Assembly (NCBI RefSeq): GCF_041583195.1
Contig: NZ_JBFHGL010000002.1
Span: 62,001 to 126,000, forward strand
Origin: Sulfurimonas sp.
GTDB lineage: Bacteria > Campylobacterota > Campylobacteria > Campylobacterales > Sulfurimonadaceae
DNA length: 64,000 nucleotides
Direction: 5' to 3'
Of this stretch, positions 1 to 9,332 are shown one piece after another; position 1 is the first letter of the stretch, and every line of letters starts with the position of its first letter. A program made the translations under genes and the position numbers. The notes under the pieces were generated by a model. It was not told the origin of the DNA. It was given only the letters and a program-made list of their open reading frames with translations, and searched no databases.

Positions 1-2021
1 ATCTTCAACAAATTCTACAGTCAATTCCTGGTATAACTACTGAATCATCTACTGGTGATACTTTAAAAATACACTTAAGAGGTGTAGAAAACCAAATGTA
101 TATGGGTGAAAAACCGGGTGTTGCAGTTGTAATTGACGGTGTACCTGTTTTTGAGAGAACTGGTAAAGTAAATATAGACCTTGACAATATTGAAAGCGTA
201 AAAGTTATAAAAGGTGGAGCATCTTATCTATTTGGTGATGACGCATTATCTGGTGCCGTGATTATTACAACAAAAAGAGGTGCAAAATATAACCACAACT
301 ATGGTGCAGTTGAAGTCGGAAGTGATGGATATAAAAAAGCTGTTGCAAGAACAGGATATGCAAATGATGATTTAAGTTTTCACGTTCAAGCGAGTACAAG
401 ATCTGCTGATGGATATCATGAAGATTCAGACTATGATACAAAATATCTAAATGGTAAATTACAATACTATATAGATGATAGTTCTGATATCAACCTTGGT
501 GTAGAGTATTCTGAGAGAGAAAAAGACTCACACGGTACTGTTGGCGGTGGTCTTGAAGCTTTAACAAACCCTGAATCTATTTACCTTGGTGATCAGCAAA
601 GTCGTGACTATACAAGAGGATATGATGTTGAACTATTAAAAGCATTCTTAACATATTCAAAAGACTTTGACCATGGTGCGAATCTTTTGGTAAATACTTA
701 CATCTATACAGACACTACAGAGTTTATGTCTGCTCCTCAGACTAAAGACTCTAGTGGTAATACAGATCTTACATTAACAGATGACAATTACGTATATGAC
801 AACCACTATGAACAAACTCAAAAAGGTGTAAAAGGTGAGTATAGAGATTCATTTAACAGTTCAGCTGCACTAGTTGGTGTTGATTTACGTGCAAATGAGT
901 ATGAAAATAAAACTACATTTAGAGCTGCTCAAGCATTAGTAGTTTACGGCGGACCTATGGCTGGTGTATATCCTGACTATTATCAACCTGGTGACTTTAA
1001 AAGCAACAATAAAACTGATGAAAACGTATATGCAGTGTATGGAGAATATAAATATGCATTTACTAACTCTTTTAGTGCTACTGCAAACTTAAGATATGAC
1101 AAGATAAAACTTGACTATACTGATTCAGAAGCAAATGATTTAAATAAAGATTTTTCAGTGTATTCATACAGACTTGGTCTTAACTACCAAATGAGTGATA
1201 ACTCTACACTATTTGCAAACTATTCTACAGGTTTTCGCGCACCTACAATCTCTCAACTTTTTGCAGGTGATGTAAGTACATGGGGTTCAACTATAAATAA
1301 TCCGAATCTAAAACCGGAAGAATCACTCAACTATGAAATCGGTGTAAGAGCATTAGCAAACAATATCAAATACGAAGCTTCAATCTTCCAGCTAGATAGA
1401 AAAGACTTTATTATGAGAACTTCTGGAAACTATGGTGATACTGATACTACAGATATGTGGGATAATGTAGGTGGAGCTAGACATAGAGGTTTAGAGCTAT
1501 CAACTATGGGAGAGATTACCGATTCTTTATCTTTTAATATGGCATATACTTATTTAAGAGCTAAATATACTAACTATAGAAACTTTGGTATCACATTGGG
1601 TTCAGATGTATACTTCCCTGTTTTTACACCTGCACCTGTAATGACTTATGATGTAACTGGAAATACAATCCCTAGAACATCTAAACATACTGTAAACCTA
1701 ATTATGGACTACAAAGCTACAAAAGAGCTTTCTTTTATGACTGAAGTAAATGCAAAAAGCAAATATTATGCAGATGATCTAAACCAAATTGAGATTGGTG
1801 GTCATGCTACACTAAACCTTATGGCTACGTATAATAGTAAACTTGGTATGTTTGATACTAGCTTCTTTGTAAGAGCTGACAATGTTTTAGATAAACAATA
1901 TTACACTTCAGCAAGAAGTAGTTCTGATAGAAATGAAGACGGTTTATTTAATTCTGAAGATTTATCTATTACGGTTAATCCTGGAAGAGTATTAACTGCC
2001 GGACTTTCTGCAAAATTTTAG
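1..2021 (+). CDS. TonB-dependent outer-membrane receptor (5' truncated)
   Basis: The frame is open to the left edge (first complete codon at base 3), so the signal peptide, TonB box and start of the plug lie outside the window; the ATG at 96 is internal. The visible N-terminus is a plug domain: QSIPGIT, LRGVENQ, then VVIDGVPVF, VIKGGASYLFGDDALSGAVI and ITTKRG. The rest is a 22-strand-type barrel with FRAPTISQLFAG and NPNLKPEES, ending in the terminal Phe typical of outer-membrane proteins. Such receptors import ferric siderophores, haem, vitamin B12 or chelated metals; the substrate cannot be read here. exbB follows after 9 bases and a tonB closes the run, so its energising proteins are probably co-transcribed. 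Confidence 0.93.
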   Translation, partial: LQQILQSIPGITTESSTGDTLKIHLRGVENQMYMGEKPGVAVVIDGVPVFERTGKVNIDLDNIESVKVIKGGASYLFGDDALSGAVIITTKRGAKYNHNYGAVEVGSDGYKKAVARTGYANDDLSFHVQASTRSADGYHEDSDYDTKYLNGKLQYYIDDSSDINLGVEYSEREKDSHGTVGGGLEALTNPESIYLGDQQSRDYTRGYDVELLKAFLTYSKDFDHGANLLVNTYIYTDTTEFMSAPQTKDSSGNTDLTLTDDNYVYDNHYEQTQKGVKGEYRDSFNSSAALVGVDLRANEYENKTTFRAAQALVVYGGPMAGVYPDYYQPGDFKSNNKTDENVYAVYGEYKYAFTNSFSATANLRYDKIKLDYTDSEANDLNKDFSVYSYRLGLNYQMSDNSTLFANYSTGFRAPTISQLFAGDVSTWGSTINNPNLKPEESLNYEIGVRALANNIKYEASIFQLDRKDFIMRTSGNYGDTDTTDMWDNVGGARHRGLELSTMGEITDSLSFNMAYTYLRAKYTNYRNFGITLGSDVYFPVFTPAPVMTYDVTGNTIPRTSKHTVNLIMDYKATKELSFMTEVNAKSKYYADDLNQIEIGGHATLNLMATYNSKLGMFDTSFFVRADNVLDKQYYTSARSSSDRNEDGLFNSEDLSITVNPGRVLTAGLSAKF

Positions 2022-2030
2022 AAGAGTTTT

Positions 2031-2480
2031 ATGATGGATATCGAACTTTTAAAAACAATTGTTGACTACGGAATCATCGGTCTTTTAGGTCTTATGAGTT
2101 TTATAGCTTTATGGTTTTGGATCGAGCGTATAATGTTTTATAAAAAAGTAGATGTTTCAAAATATAATACCAAAGAAGCTCTGGAGATTGATGTTACAAA
2201 CAATATTAACATCATCTCTACCTTTGGATCAAATGCTCCATACATAGGTTTACTTGGAACCGTATTTGGGATTATCATAACGTTTTATGCCATGGGACAA
2301 AGCGGTGACTTGGATGCTAAAATGATAATGACATCACTTGCACTTGCTCTTAAAGCAACTGCTATGGGACTTTTGGTTGCCATACCTTCAATTATATTTT
2401 ACAACCACCTAAGCAGAAAAATAGAAGTTATACTTGCAAAATATGATATCCATCAAAAGGAAAACGATCTTGCAAATTAA
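2031..2480 (+). CDS. exbB: ExbB-type proton channel subunit (MotA/TolQ/ExbB family)
   Basis: A 149-residue inner-membrane protein with a TM near residues 10-32 and two further TMs in the C-terminal half. The stretch [17 protein letters not shown] (about 67-83) and [18 protein letters not shown] (about 103-120) are the conserved pore-lining segments of the family. With ExbD it forms the proton-driven motor that energises TonB. It is short compared with E. coli ExbB, as is usual for Campylobacterota. Two adjacent ATGs occur at 2031 and 2034; either may be used. It overlaps the start of exbD, pointing to translational coupling. Confidence 0.93.
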   Translation: MMDIELLKTIVDYGIIGLLGLMSFIALWFWIERIMFYKKVDVSKYNTKEALEIDVTNNINIISTFGSNAPYIGLLGTVFGIIITFYAMGQSGDLDAKMIMTSLALALKATAMGLLVAIPSIIFYNHLSRKIEVILAKYDIHQKENDLAN

Positions 2481-2853
2481 AAAGTTTGATTCTATCAATG
2501 TAGTGCCGTTTATTGATATTATGCTCGTACTGCTTGTGATAGTTCTCACAACAGCTTCTTTTGTTGCAAAAGGAATTATACCTGTTGATCTGCCTGATTC
2601 TAAAAGTGCTTCAAAACAGGAAGATATAAAAAATCTAACTATAACTATTAAAGAGAGTGGAGAAGTTTTATTCGACAAAGAAAAAGTCCTTAAAAAAGAT
2701 ATTTCATCTAGATTAGAATCACTTAAAAAAACTACTCCAATCCACATAAACTGCGATAAAAAAGCAGAATTTGAACTCTTTGTAGAGGTTTTAGACATTC
2801 TAAAACTCAAAGAGTTTAAAAATCTAGGAATAATTACTCAAAAGGAAAAATAG
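2470..2853 (+). CDS. exbD: ExbD-type TonB energiser
   Basis: Biopolymer transport protein with one N-terminal [21 protein letters not shown] is the ExbD signature, including the Asp in the membrane segment that carries protons; the remainder is a periplasmic domain. Start choice: TTG at 2470 has an AAAAGG ribosome-binding site 9 bases upstream (2455-2460) and gives the usual ExbD N-terminus of about 7 residues before FDSIN. Upstream alternatives are ATG 2443 and TTG 2434, both deep inside exbB. With the chosen start it overlaps exbB by 11 bases and encodes about 127 residues. The next gene begins directly after its stop, so it sits in the same operon. Confidence 0.88.
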   Translation: MQIKKFDSINVVPFIDIMLVLLVIVLTTASFVAKGIIPVDLPDSKSASKQEDIKNLTITIKESGEVLFDKEKVLKKDISSRLESLKKTTPIHINCDKKAEFELFVEVLDILKLKEFKNLGIITQKEK

Positions 2854-4686
2854 ATGATCGAAATAAATAATAATCGCGATAAAAATGATATATTCGGCAT
2901 GCCCGTTCTTGGGTTTATCTTTAAAAACCAAAACTTTCTTATGTTTGTAAGAATTCTAGTTCTTGGACTTTTTTTATACGGAATATACCTTGGCTTTGAG
3001 GTACAAACAAAAGAGAATACTTTTACACGTTACCTTTTTTGGGGACTGTTTTGGTCACTTTTTATGGTAGTAACTCTAGCTACATTTGGTCGTATCTTTT
3101 GCGGTATCTGTCCTCATGGATTTATAGGAAAGTATCTAACTAGATATGGACTTAAAAAAGAGATGCCTAAATGGCTAAAAAATCCTTGGTGGGGTTTAAT
3201 GCTTATTATAATTGGCTGGTGGGGAGTTTACTATATGTACCCTGGCTTTTTTAAAGCTCCTTTTGCAACAGCGATGCTGTTTACCGTACTAACTTTAATA
3301 GCATTTTTAATGTTTTATCTTTATAAAGATATGGAATATTGTAAAAATATCTGTCCAATAGGTTCTTTAACAAAAGCATTTCACCGTATATCTTTTACAT
3401 GGCTTGGTTCATATAAAAGCGATTGTGGTGATTGTAAAACTTTTGATTGTGCAAAAGCTTGTACATATAATCTAAAACCTTTTACTTTTGATAAAAAGAA
3501 CTCTATGGAAGACTGTTCTTTATGTATGGATTGTAGTGCAGCTTGTGAAGGTATTAGTTTTAAAATGGTAAAACCTGGAAAGTCTTTATATCAAAAATTT
3601 AAAATTGATAAGATAGAAGTTTGGACATATATACTTATAGCTGCAGCAATTTCAATTACAATGAGCTTTCATCATGGTTTAGGTAGAAGTAAAGCAGCTG
3701 AATTTATGCCTTGGACTAAAGCGGCAAACTGGTTTGAAAACACTTTTGGTGCAGTTAGTTTTGATCTTGTCGGCTTATTTGCATTTATGTTCTCAAATTT
3801 ACTTGTTTTATTTTTTGTGCTCTCTGGAATGTTTATAGCTTCAAAAGCTCTAAAAGCCGATTATTCTAAAACTTTTTATACTCTTGGGTATGCATTTGCA
3901 CCAATCTTTGTAATTGGCGGATTATCACACCTGTTACATAGTTTCTTTACACATACATATGCAAATATTGCAAACGGTTTTTTATACGGCTTTGGAATTG
4001 AAGGTCATGTTGAAAACTTGGCGACACGTAAAGATGCTTGGCTTTCAATCTTTAGTTACTTTCCTTACATAGCTGCTATATGGGCATTTTATATTTTATA
4101 TACACGTGTGAATCTGTTTGAAGCAAGTAAAAAGGCAAAAACTGTAGCCTATATATTTGCTTCACTTTTAATCGTATTCTTTTTATCTCTTAACTTATTT
4201 AGAATCTATGCAATGCACACATACGGAAAAGCAACATCAGGGCACTCTCACCATGGTGAACATCCTAACAGCACAGCTAAAATGTTCCAAAGTGTAAGTC
4301 CAAATAAAGCGATCATCTTACAAAAAGGTGAGAATGCCAAATCTTGTTCACAATGTGGTATGAAGCTACCTATGTTTTACAAAACTAATCATGCAGCAAC
4401 TGATTCAAAAGGAGAAGTAAAACAATACTGCTCTATTCATTGTATGCTGGATCATAAGCACAGTGAAGCAACAACAAGTGAGAAAGTTGTAGATACTATC
4501 AGCTTAACATTCATAGATGCGAGATCTGCATTTTATGTAGTAGATAGCAGTAAGAAAGGTACTATGAGTAAAATTAGCAAATATGCATTTAGTACAAAAG
4601 AAAAAGCTGAAGCATTTGCCAAAGAAAATGGTGGTAAAATTATGTGCTATAAAGATGCTCTCAAGGTAGCTGAGCAAGATTTTTAA
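2854..4686 (+). CDS. Polyferredoxin-like membrane protein fused to a NosL-type domain
   Basis: A 610-residue membrane protein. The N-terminal part resembles NapH/NosR/CcoG-type ferredoxin proteins: TMs near 29-48, 60-80, 112-128 and 140-157, the membrane motifs CGICPHG (83-89) and CKNICPIG (163-170), then cysteine clusters at 191-203 and 221-231 that could hold two 4Fe-4S clusters. More TMs follow (about 254-272, 303-330, 343-362, 397-416, 430-452). A His-rich linker (HSHHGEH, 464-470) leads to a periplasmic NosL-like domain (about 495-605) with CSQCGM and CSIHCM. NosL proteins bind Cu(I). No nos genes are nearby; its place between exbD and an RND pump suggests electron-driven metal reduction or handling (inference). 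It starts immediately after the exbD stop. Confidence 0.82.
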   Translation: MIEINNNRDKNDIFGMPVLGFIFKNQNFLMFVRILVLGLFLYGIYLGFEVQTKENTFTRYLFWGLFWSLFMVVTLATFGRIFCGICPHGFIGKYLTRYGLKKEMPKWLKNPWWGLMLIIIGWWGVYYMYPGFFKAPFATAMLFTVLTLIAFLMFYLYKDMEYCKNICPIGSLTKAFHRISFTWLGSYKSDCGDCKTFDCAKACTYNLKPFTFDKKNSMEDCSLCMDCSAACEGISFKMVKPGKSLYQKFKIDKIEVWTYILIAAAISITMSFHHGLGRSKAAEFMPWTKAANWFENTFGAVSFDLVGLFAFMFSNLLVLFFVLSGMFIASKALKADYSKTFYTLGYAFAPIFVIGGLSHLLHSFFTHTYANIANGFLYGFGIEGHVENLATRKDAWLSIFSYFPYIAAIWAFYILYTRVNLFEASKKAKTVAYIFASLLIVFFLSLNLFRIYAMHTYGKATSGHSHHGEHPNSTAKMFQSVSPNKAIILQKGENAKSCSQCGMKLPMFYKTNHAATDSKGEVKQYCSIHCMLDHKHSEATTSEKVVDTISLTFIDARSAFYVVDSSKKGTMSKISKYAFSTKEKAEAFAKENGGKIMCYKDALKVAEQDF

Positions 4687-4700
4687 AATAAAGAGGATAA

Positions 4701-7700
4701 ATGATAGACAGGGTATTAAAATTTTTTATTGAAAATTATAAAGTAAACTATACCCTCTTTATCCTGCTTTTTGCAGCAGGTATCTACTCCTATACACAAA
4801 TTCCAAAAGAGATATCACCTACAATTGAGCCAAATTCGGTAACGATCAGCGGATCATACACTGGAGCTTCCGTAGATCTATTAAATAGAATTGCTGTAAG
4901 TGAGATAGAAGCAGAGACTAAAAACCTCAGCGGTGTAGCAGAGATATCATCAGGTATATCTCCAGGTCGTTTTGCCATAACTTTAGAGCTTGAAGACGGA
5001 GCCGACAAACAAGAGGTTACAGATTCCGTAAAAGACGTTATATCGCTTGTAAGACAGAACCTTCCATCAGACATGGATGAACCTATTGTTAGGGGTGTTG
5101 CACACTCTAGAAGTATTATGCATGTCTCTATCCGCTCATCAAAAATATCAAGAGGCGAGTTAAAAACACTTGCAAAAGATTTTAAAAACAAACTTTTTAA
5201 CATTAAAAATGTATCTGAGGTCAGAATCTTTGGTGATTCTGATCTTATTTATGAACTTATCATAGATGAGAACAAAGTACACGCATATGGTCTTGTACTA
5301 AGTGATGTAACCAAAGTATTATCTGAACTATCACATATATTTCCACTTGGCAAAATAGACAATATAAAAGAGCAATACTACATATCTACATATAATGGTA
5401 AAAAACTATCAAGTGATCTGGAAAACACCATACTAAATATAAACGATCAGCAGATCATGCTAAAAGATATAGCTGCGGTAAATAAAAAATATGAAGATGC
5501 ATCGACTTTAGCTAGTATGAACGGTAAAAATTCTATTACTTTAGCTATATCTCAAAACCCTCTAGGCGATGCCATAGAGATAGCTGATGATATAAAAGAG
5601 TTGATATCAAAAATGAAAGTAGATGATGCTATATTTGACATAAGACGTGATCAGTCAATCATAATAAAAGACAGATTAAATATTATTATCTCAAACATCA
5701 TACTCGGTATTTTACTAATTACAATTTTAACGGCAGTTTTAATAAATATCCGTATAGCTTTTATCATAGCTTTGGGGATACCTACATCTTTCATTATAGG
5801 CTCCATATATTTTTACTTTACAGGTTACAGTATAAATGTGAACTCACTTATAGGTGTGCTTATAGCAATAGGTATAATTGTTGATGATGCCATAGTTGTT
5901 AGTGAAAATATTCAACAGTATATTGAAAAAGGCTACAAAGCAAGTGAAGCTGCATTTCTTGGTGCAAAAGAGATGGCCAAACCTGTAACAATTGCATCTT
6001 TGACTACACTTTTTTCATTTATACCTCTACTTATGATCAGCGGAAGACTTGGAGATATTATTGAACTGATTCCAATCGCTTTTTCTGCCCTTGTAATTGC
6101 CTCTTTAATCGAGTCATTTATATTTTTACCGATCCATGCTACACATACACTAAATTCTAATGCCAAGACACTTTCTTGGGAGAAAGTAAACAACTTATAT
6201 GCCGATGCACTAAGAGCTTGTGTAAAGTATCAGAAAAGTTTTTTAACTGTGTTTATAATTATTGTCCCTGTTTTAATATTCATAGCTATTAAAACTTCTA
6301 AATTTCAAATGTTTCCTGCATTTGATGCAACAAGTGTAGACATAACTTTCAAAGCAAAGCCTACTACTACTTTGGAGGACTCTATAAAAATAGTTCAGAC
6401 TATTGAAATGGATCTTTTAAAAAACAAAGATAAATTTTTTATAGAGCATGTAAGTTCAACTGCAGGTTATAGAAGAAGTGCTACGGGTGATGCAGAGATG
6501 TACCCTTATGTTGGATACATAACCGTTGAACTACAAAAACAAAAGCCTCAAAATTTTCTAGATAAATATATAACTCCATATCTGAGTTTATACTATAACG
6601 CTGAGGGTAGAACCAGAGAAAAATCATCGCAGCAGATCTCAAAAGAGATCAGAGAGTTTTTAAAAGAGCAAAACTATAAAAAAACTTTTACACTTTCAAA
6701 CTTGATGGTAGTAGAGAAAAAGATGGGTCATGCAAAAGCAGATGTACGCATAGGTGTAGTCAGTGAAGATTATCAAAAAGCTATTAAAGCCATTAAAGAG
6801 TTAGAAGACGGTTTTGCCAAAATAGACGGTATCAAATACTTTGGAGATAATGTAAAACTCGGAATTGATGAGATCAAACTAAAGATCAACTCTTATGGAG
6901 AAGCATTAGGTATTACTGAGAAATACGTAGGTAATTATATATCTGAGCTTTTCCTCTCAAAAAAAATCGGGACAATCTTTGATGAAAATGAGCTTGTAGA
7001 TATAAAGATAAAATCGACAAACTACGACAAAGATCTGGAGAGTTTTAAAGCGCTGCAAATTCCGCTTAGAGACGGAACACTTGTAAGACTAAAAGATATA
7101 TGTGATTTTAAAACGATTCAGTCCTTAGAACAACTTGTAAAAGATGATGGCGAAACAAGCTTTTATGTGTTTGCAAATGTCAATGCGAAAGTGATTACTG
7201 CAAACGAAGTCATAGAAAAAATAACACCGATCATAAACAAGTTAAAAAAAGAAGGAATTGATCTGAAGTTTAAAGGTGAGAGAGAAAAAACTCAAACACT
7301 AAAAACAGAGATGGTACTTGCATCAGTTTTAGCAATAGCACTTATTTTCATATCTATTCTTTATCTGTTTAATTCACTAAGAGAGACATTGATAGTAATG
7401 TCGGTTATACCGTTTTCACTGCTTGGTATTTTTATAGGTCACTATATAATGGGTTTAAATATATCTCTGCCGTCTTTAATTGGTGCTCTTGGACTTGCCG
7501 GAGTTATAGTAAATGATGGTATTATAATGATGGCTACACTAAATTCCGCAAGTTCTAAAGATAATATCTACACTCTTGCAGCAAAACGTTTTCGTCCAAT
7601 TATTCTAACATCTATCACTACTATTATAGGTTTATCATCACTGATCTTTTTCGCAACTGCTCAAGCCGTTTCTTTTCAACCACTTGCCGTAACTTTGGGT

Positions 7701-7784
7701 TACGGTCTGTTATGGGGGACTATCTTAAACTTATTTTATCTACCGACAATGTATAATTTCACTAAAAGTTTTAAACATGAATAG
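4701..7784 (+). CDS. RND-family efflux transporter, AcrB/MdtC-like inner-membrane pump
   Basis: 1027 residues with the duplicated RND architecture: TM1 near 15-32, a large periplasmic loop, TMs 2-6 around 325-480, a second periplasmic loop and TMs 8-12 at about 870-1020. VDDAIVVSEN (from 394) carries the Asp pair (D395, D396) of the proton relay in TM4. The ATG at 4701 follows AAGAGG at 4691. Length and layout fit the AcrB/MexB group. No adaptor or outer-membrane channel gene is adjacent; a HlyD-like adaptor and a TolC-like protein lie on the other strand at 15.1-15.9 and 11-12.2 kb. Substrate unknown. It overlaps tonB by 8 bases. Confidence 0.92.
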   Translation: MIDRVLKFFIENYKVNYTLFILLFAAGIYSYTQIPKEISPTIEPNSVTISGSYTGASVDLLNRIAVSEIEAETKNLSGVAEISSGISPGRFAITLELEDGADKQEVTDSVKDVISLVRQNLPSDMDEPIVRGVAHSRSIMHVSIRSSKISRGELKTLAKDFKNKLFNIKNVSEVRIFGDSDLIYELIIDENKVHAYGLVLSDVTKVLSELSHIFPLGKIDNIKEQYYISTYNGKKLSSDLENTILNINDQQIMLKDIAAVNKKYEDASTLASMNGKNSITLAISQNPLGDAIEIADDIKELISKMKVDDAIFDIRRDQSIIIKDRLNIIISNIILGILLITILTAVLINIRIAFIIALGIPTSFIIGSIYFYFTGYSINVNSLIGVLIAIGIIVDDAIVVSENIQQYIEKGYKASEAAFLGAKEMAKPVTIASLTTLFSFIPLLMISGRLGDIIELIPIAFSALVIASLIESFIFLPIHATHTLNSNAKTLSWEKVNNLYADALRACVKYQKSFLTVFIIIVPVLIFIAIKTSKFQMFPAFDATSVDITFKAKPTTTLEDSIKIVQTIEMDLLKNKDKFFIEHVSSTAGYRRSATGDAEMYPYVGYITVELQKQKPQNFLDKYITPYLSLYYNAEGRTREKSSQQISKEIREFLKEQNYKKTFTLSNLMVVEKKMGHAKADVRIGVVSEDYQKAIKAIKELEDGFAKIDGIKYFGDNVKLGIDEIKLKINSYGEALGITEKYVGNYISELFLSKKIGTIFDENELVDIKIKSTNYDKDLESFKALQIPLRDGTLVRLKDICDFKTIQSLEQLVKDDGETSFYVFANVNAKVITANEVIEKITPIINKLKKEGIDLKFKGEREKTQTLKTEMVLASVLAIALIFISILYLFNSLRETLIVMSVIPFSLLGIFIGHYIMGLNISLPSLIGALGLAGVIVNDGIIMMATLNSASSKDNIYTLAAKRFRPIILTSITTIIGLSSLIFFATAQAVSFQPLAVTLGYGLLWGTILNLFYLPTMYNFTKSFKHE

Positions 7785-8487
7785 ATACCTCTCGTCATTT
7801 ATCATTACAAGTTTTATTTATGTTAGCCTAATAGCAGGTGCTGTTGTATTCTTTTCAAACGACAATACATTCTCTGATAAAAAAATGGATAAACCAAATG
7901 TTATCAGTGTAAATATGATCTCTCAGCCGAAAACTCCAAAAAAACCGATCAAGAAAAAAATAGTTAAAGAAAAGAAAAAAGTTGTAAAGAAAAAACCTAT
8001 TAAAAAGAAGGTTGTAAAAAAAGTTATAAAAAAAGAAACACTACCAAAAAAGATAGAACAAAAACCTGTAGAAGAGATTATAGAAAAAGAGATAAAAGAA
8101 GAAATAGTTGAAGAGGAACCTATAGTTCAAGAGACTACTAATACAGAAGTTAAACAGCAGGTTATTGCAACAAAAAAAACAGAAGTAAATCTTGATGAGA
8201 TAAGAGCGAAACAAAATATTTTTTTTACAAAAGTAAGAAATAAAATTGATCAAAACAAAACATATCCAAGATCTGCAAGACGTAGAGGCATTGAGGGTGA
8301 TGTAGAAGTAAGTTTTAGTTTATGCAATGATGGAAATGTAAAAGATATTGAGTTTTTATCAGGTAAAAAAGTATTTAAAGAATCAATTATAAAAGCGATA
8401 GAGAACAGTTTTCCTATGGAAGTAGATCAGTCACTTTTCACTTTTCCAAAACAGTTCAAAATATCTGTAAAATATATACTAAGCTAG
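7777..8487 (+). CDS. tonB: TonB-like energy transducer
   Basis: 236 residues: one N-terminal TM (about 8-27), a long Lys/Glu-rich spacer with repeated KKK, KKP and EEI segments (about 50-125) expected to span the periplasm, and a C-terminal TonB domain (about 150-236) with YPRSARRRGIEGDVEVSF, the family's conserved region. It carries energy from ExbB-ExbD to the TonB box of outer-membrane receptors. It is the last gene of the operon and overlaps the RND gene by 8 bases (ATG inside that gene's last codons). The spacer is lysine-rich rather than proline-rich. Confidence 0.88.
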   Translation: MNRYLSSFIITSFIYVSLIAGAVVFFSNDNTFSDKKMDKPNVISVNMISQPKTPKKPIKKKIVKEKKKVVKKKPIKKKVVKKVIKKETLPKKIEQKPVEEIIEKEIKEEIVEEEPIVQETTNTEVKQQVIATKKTEVNLDEIRAKQNIFFTKVRNKIDQNKTYPRSARRRGIEGDVEVSFSLCNDGNVKDIEFLSGKKVFKESIIKAIENSFPMEVDQSLFTFPKQFKISVKYILS

Positions 8488-8488
8488 A

Positions 8489-9331
8489 TTACAAAATCAC
8501 CTTAAAAAAGATTAGGCTAAAAGCCATAACACCCATACCAAGCACTATTCCTAATATTGTTGTATGAGCATTGCCGTATATTCTTGCTGCAGGAAGCAAC
8601 TCATCAAAACTAATATAGATCATAATCCCTGCAACCATTCCAAAAGTTATTCCAAGTGTCATATCACCCATGAGGGGTAGTAAAATAAAAAAACCTATCA
8701 ATGCCCCTATAGGTTCTGCTATTCCACTTCCAAAAGCATAGTAAAATGCCTTTTTTTTATCTCCCGTTGCATGATAGATTGGAAGACTTACCGCCATCCC
8801 CTCAGGGATGTTATGAATTGCTATTGCAAGGGCTATAGGTATACCAAGTGCTAACCCGTCTAAAGCTGAAACAAATGTTGCAAACCCTTCTGGAAAATTA
8901 TGAATACCTATTGCAATAGCGGTAAATATACCAGTTCTTTTAAGTGCCTTTGTACTTACATCTTCTGAACTGCTAGGCTTTAGTTCACTAAGCTCATTTT
9001 GTGATTTTAACTCATGCGGATTTACATCTTCTGGGATCACTCTATCTATAAAAGCAGCTAATCCTATTCCTGCGAAAAATGTAGCAAGAGCTAAACTCTC
9101 ACCAATTATTTCACCGTAAATTGGTTTAAATGCATCTTGTGATTTTATTAATATCTCCATGAATGAGATATATATCATTACACCGGCTGAAAAACCCATT
9201 CCAATCGATAAAAAGTTATAATTACTTGTTCTGGAAAAAAAAGCAAGCATAGCACCTATACCTGTTGAAAGACCTGCTAGTATAGTGAGTAATAAAGCAG
9301 GGAAAAAAACTTCAGGTGCTAAATTTTCCAT
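8489..9331 (-). CDS. zupT: ZIP-family metal transporter, ZupT-like
   Basis: 280 residues with about eight TMs and a variable cytoplasmic loop (about 100-130) after TM3. The two metal-binding helices are clear: HNFPEG at 144-149 and HNIPEG at 173-178. Family members import Zn2+, Fe2+ and related divalent cations across the inner membrane. The start lies 1 base after the stop of the ferritin-like gene, so the two are very probably one transcript. Ferritin partnership and the Fur-box-like site upstream make iron a reasonable substrate alongside zinc (inference). Its stop almost abuts the convergent tonB stop. Confidence 0.9.
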   Translation of the reverse strand: MENLAPEVFFPALLLTILAGLSTGIGAMLAFFSRTSNYNFLSIGMGFSAGVMIYISFMEILIKSQDAFKPIYGEIIGESLALATFFAGIGLAAFIDRVIPEDVNPHELKSQNELSELKPSSSEDVSTKALKRTGIFTAIAIGIHNFPEGFATFVSALDGLALGIPIALAIAIHNIPEGMAVSLPIYHATGDKKKAFYYAFGSGIAEPIGALIGFFILLPLMGDMTLGITFGMVAGIMIYISFDELLPAARIYGNAHTTILGIVLGMGVMAFSLIFFKVIL

Positions 9332-9332
9332 T

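Noticed and set aside
2409-2810. 133-codon minus-strand frame across exbD
   Set aside because: Ser/Ile-rich translation antisense to a clear ExbD; no ribosome-binding site and no family likeness.
8041-8253. Phe/Leu/Tyr-rich minus-strand frame
   Set aside because: It is the complement of the Lys/Glu-rich tonB spacer.
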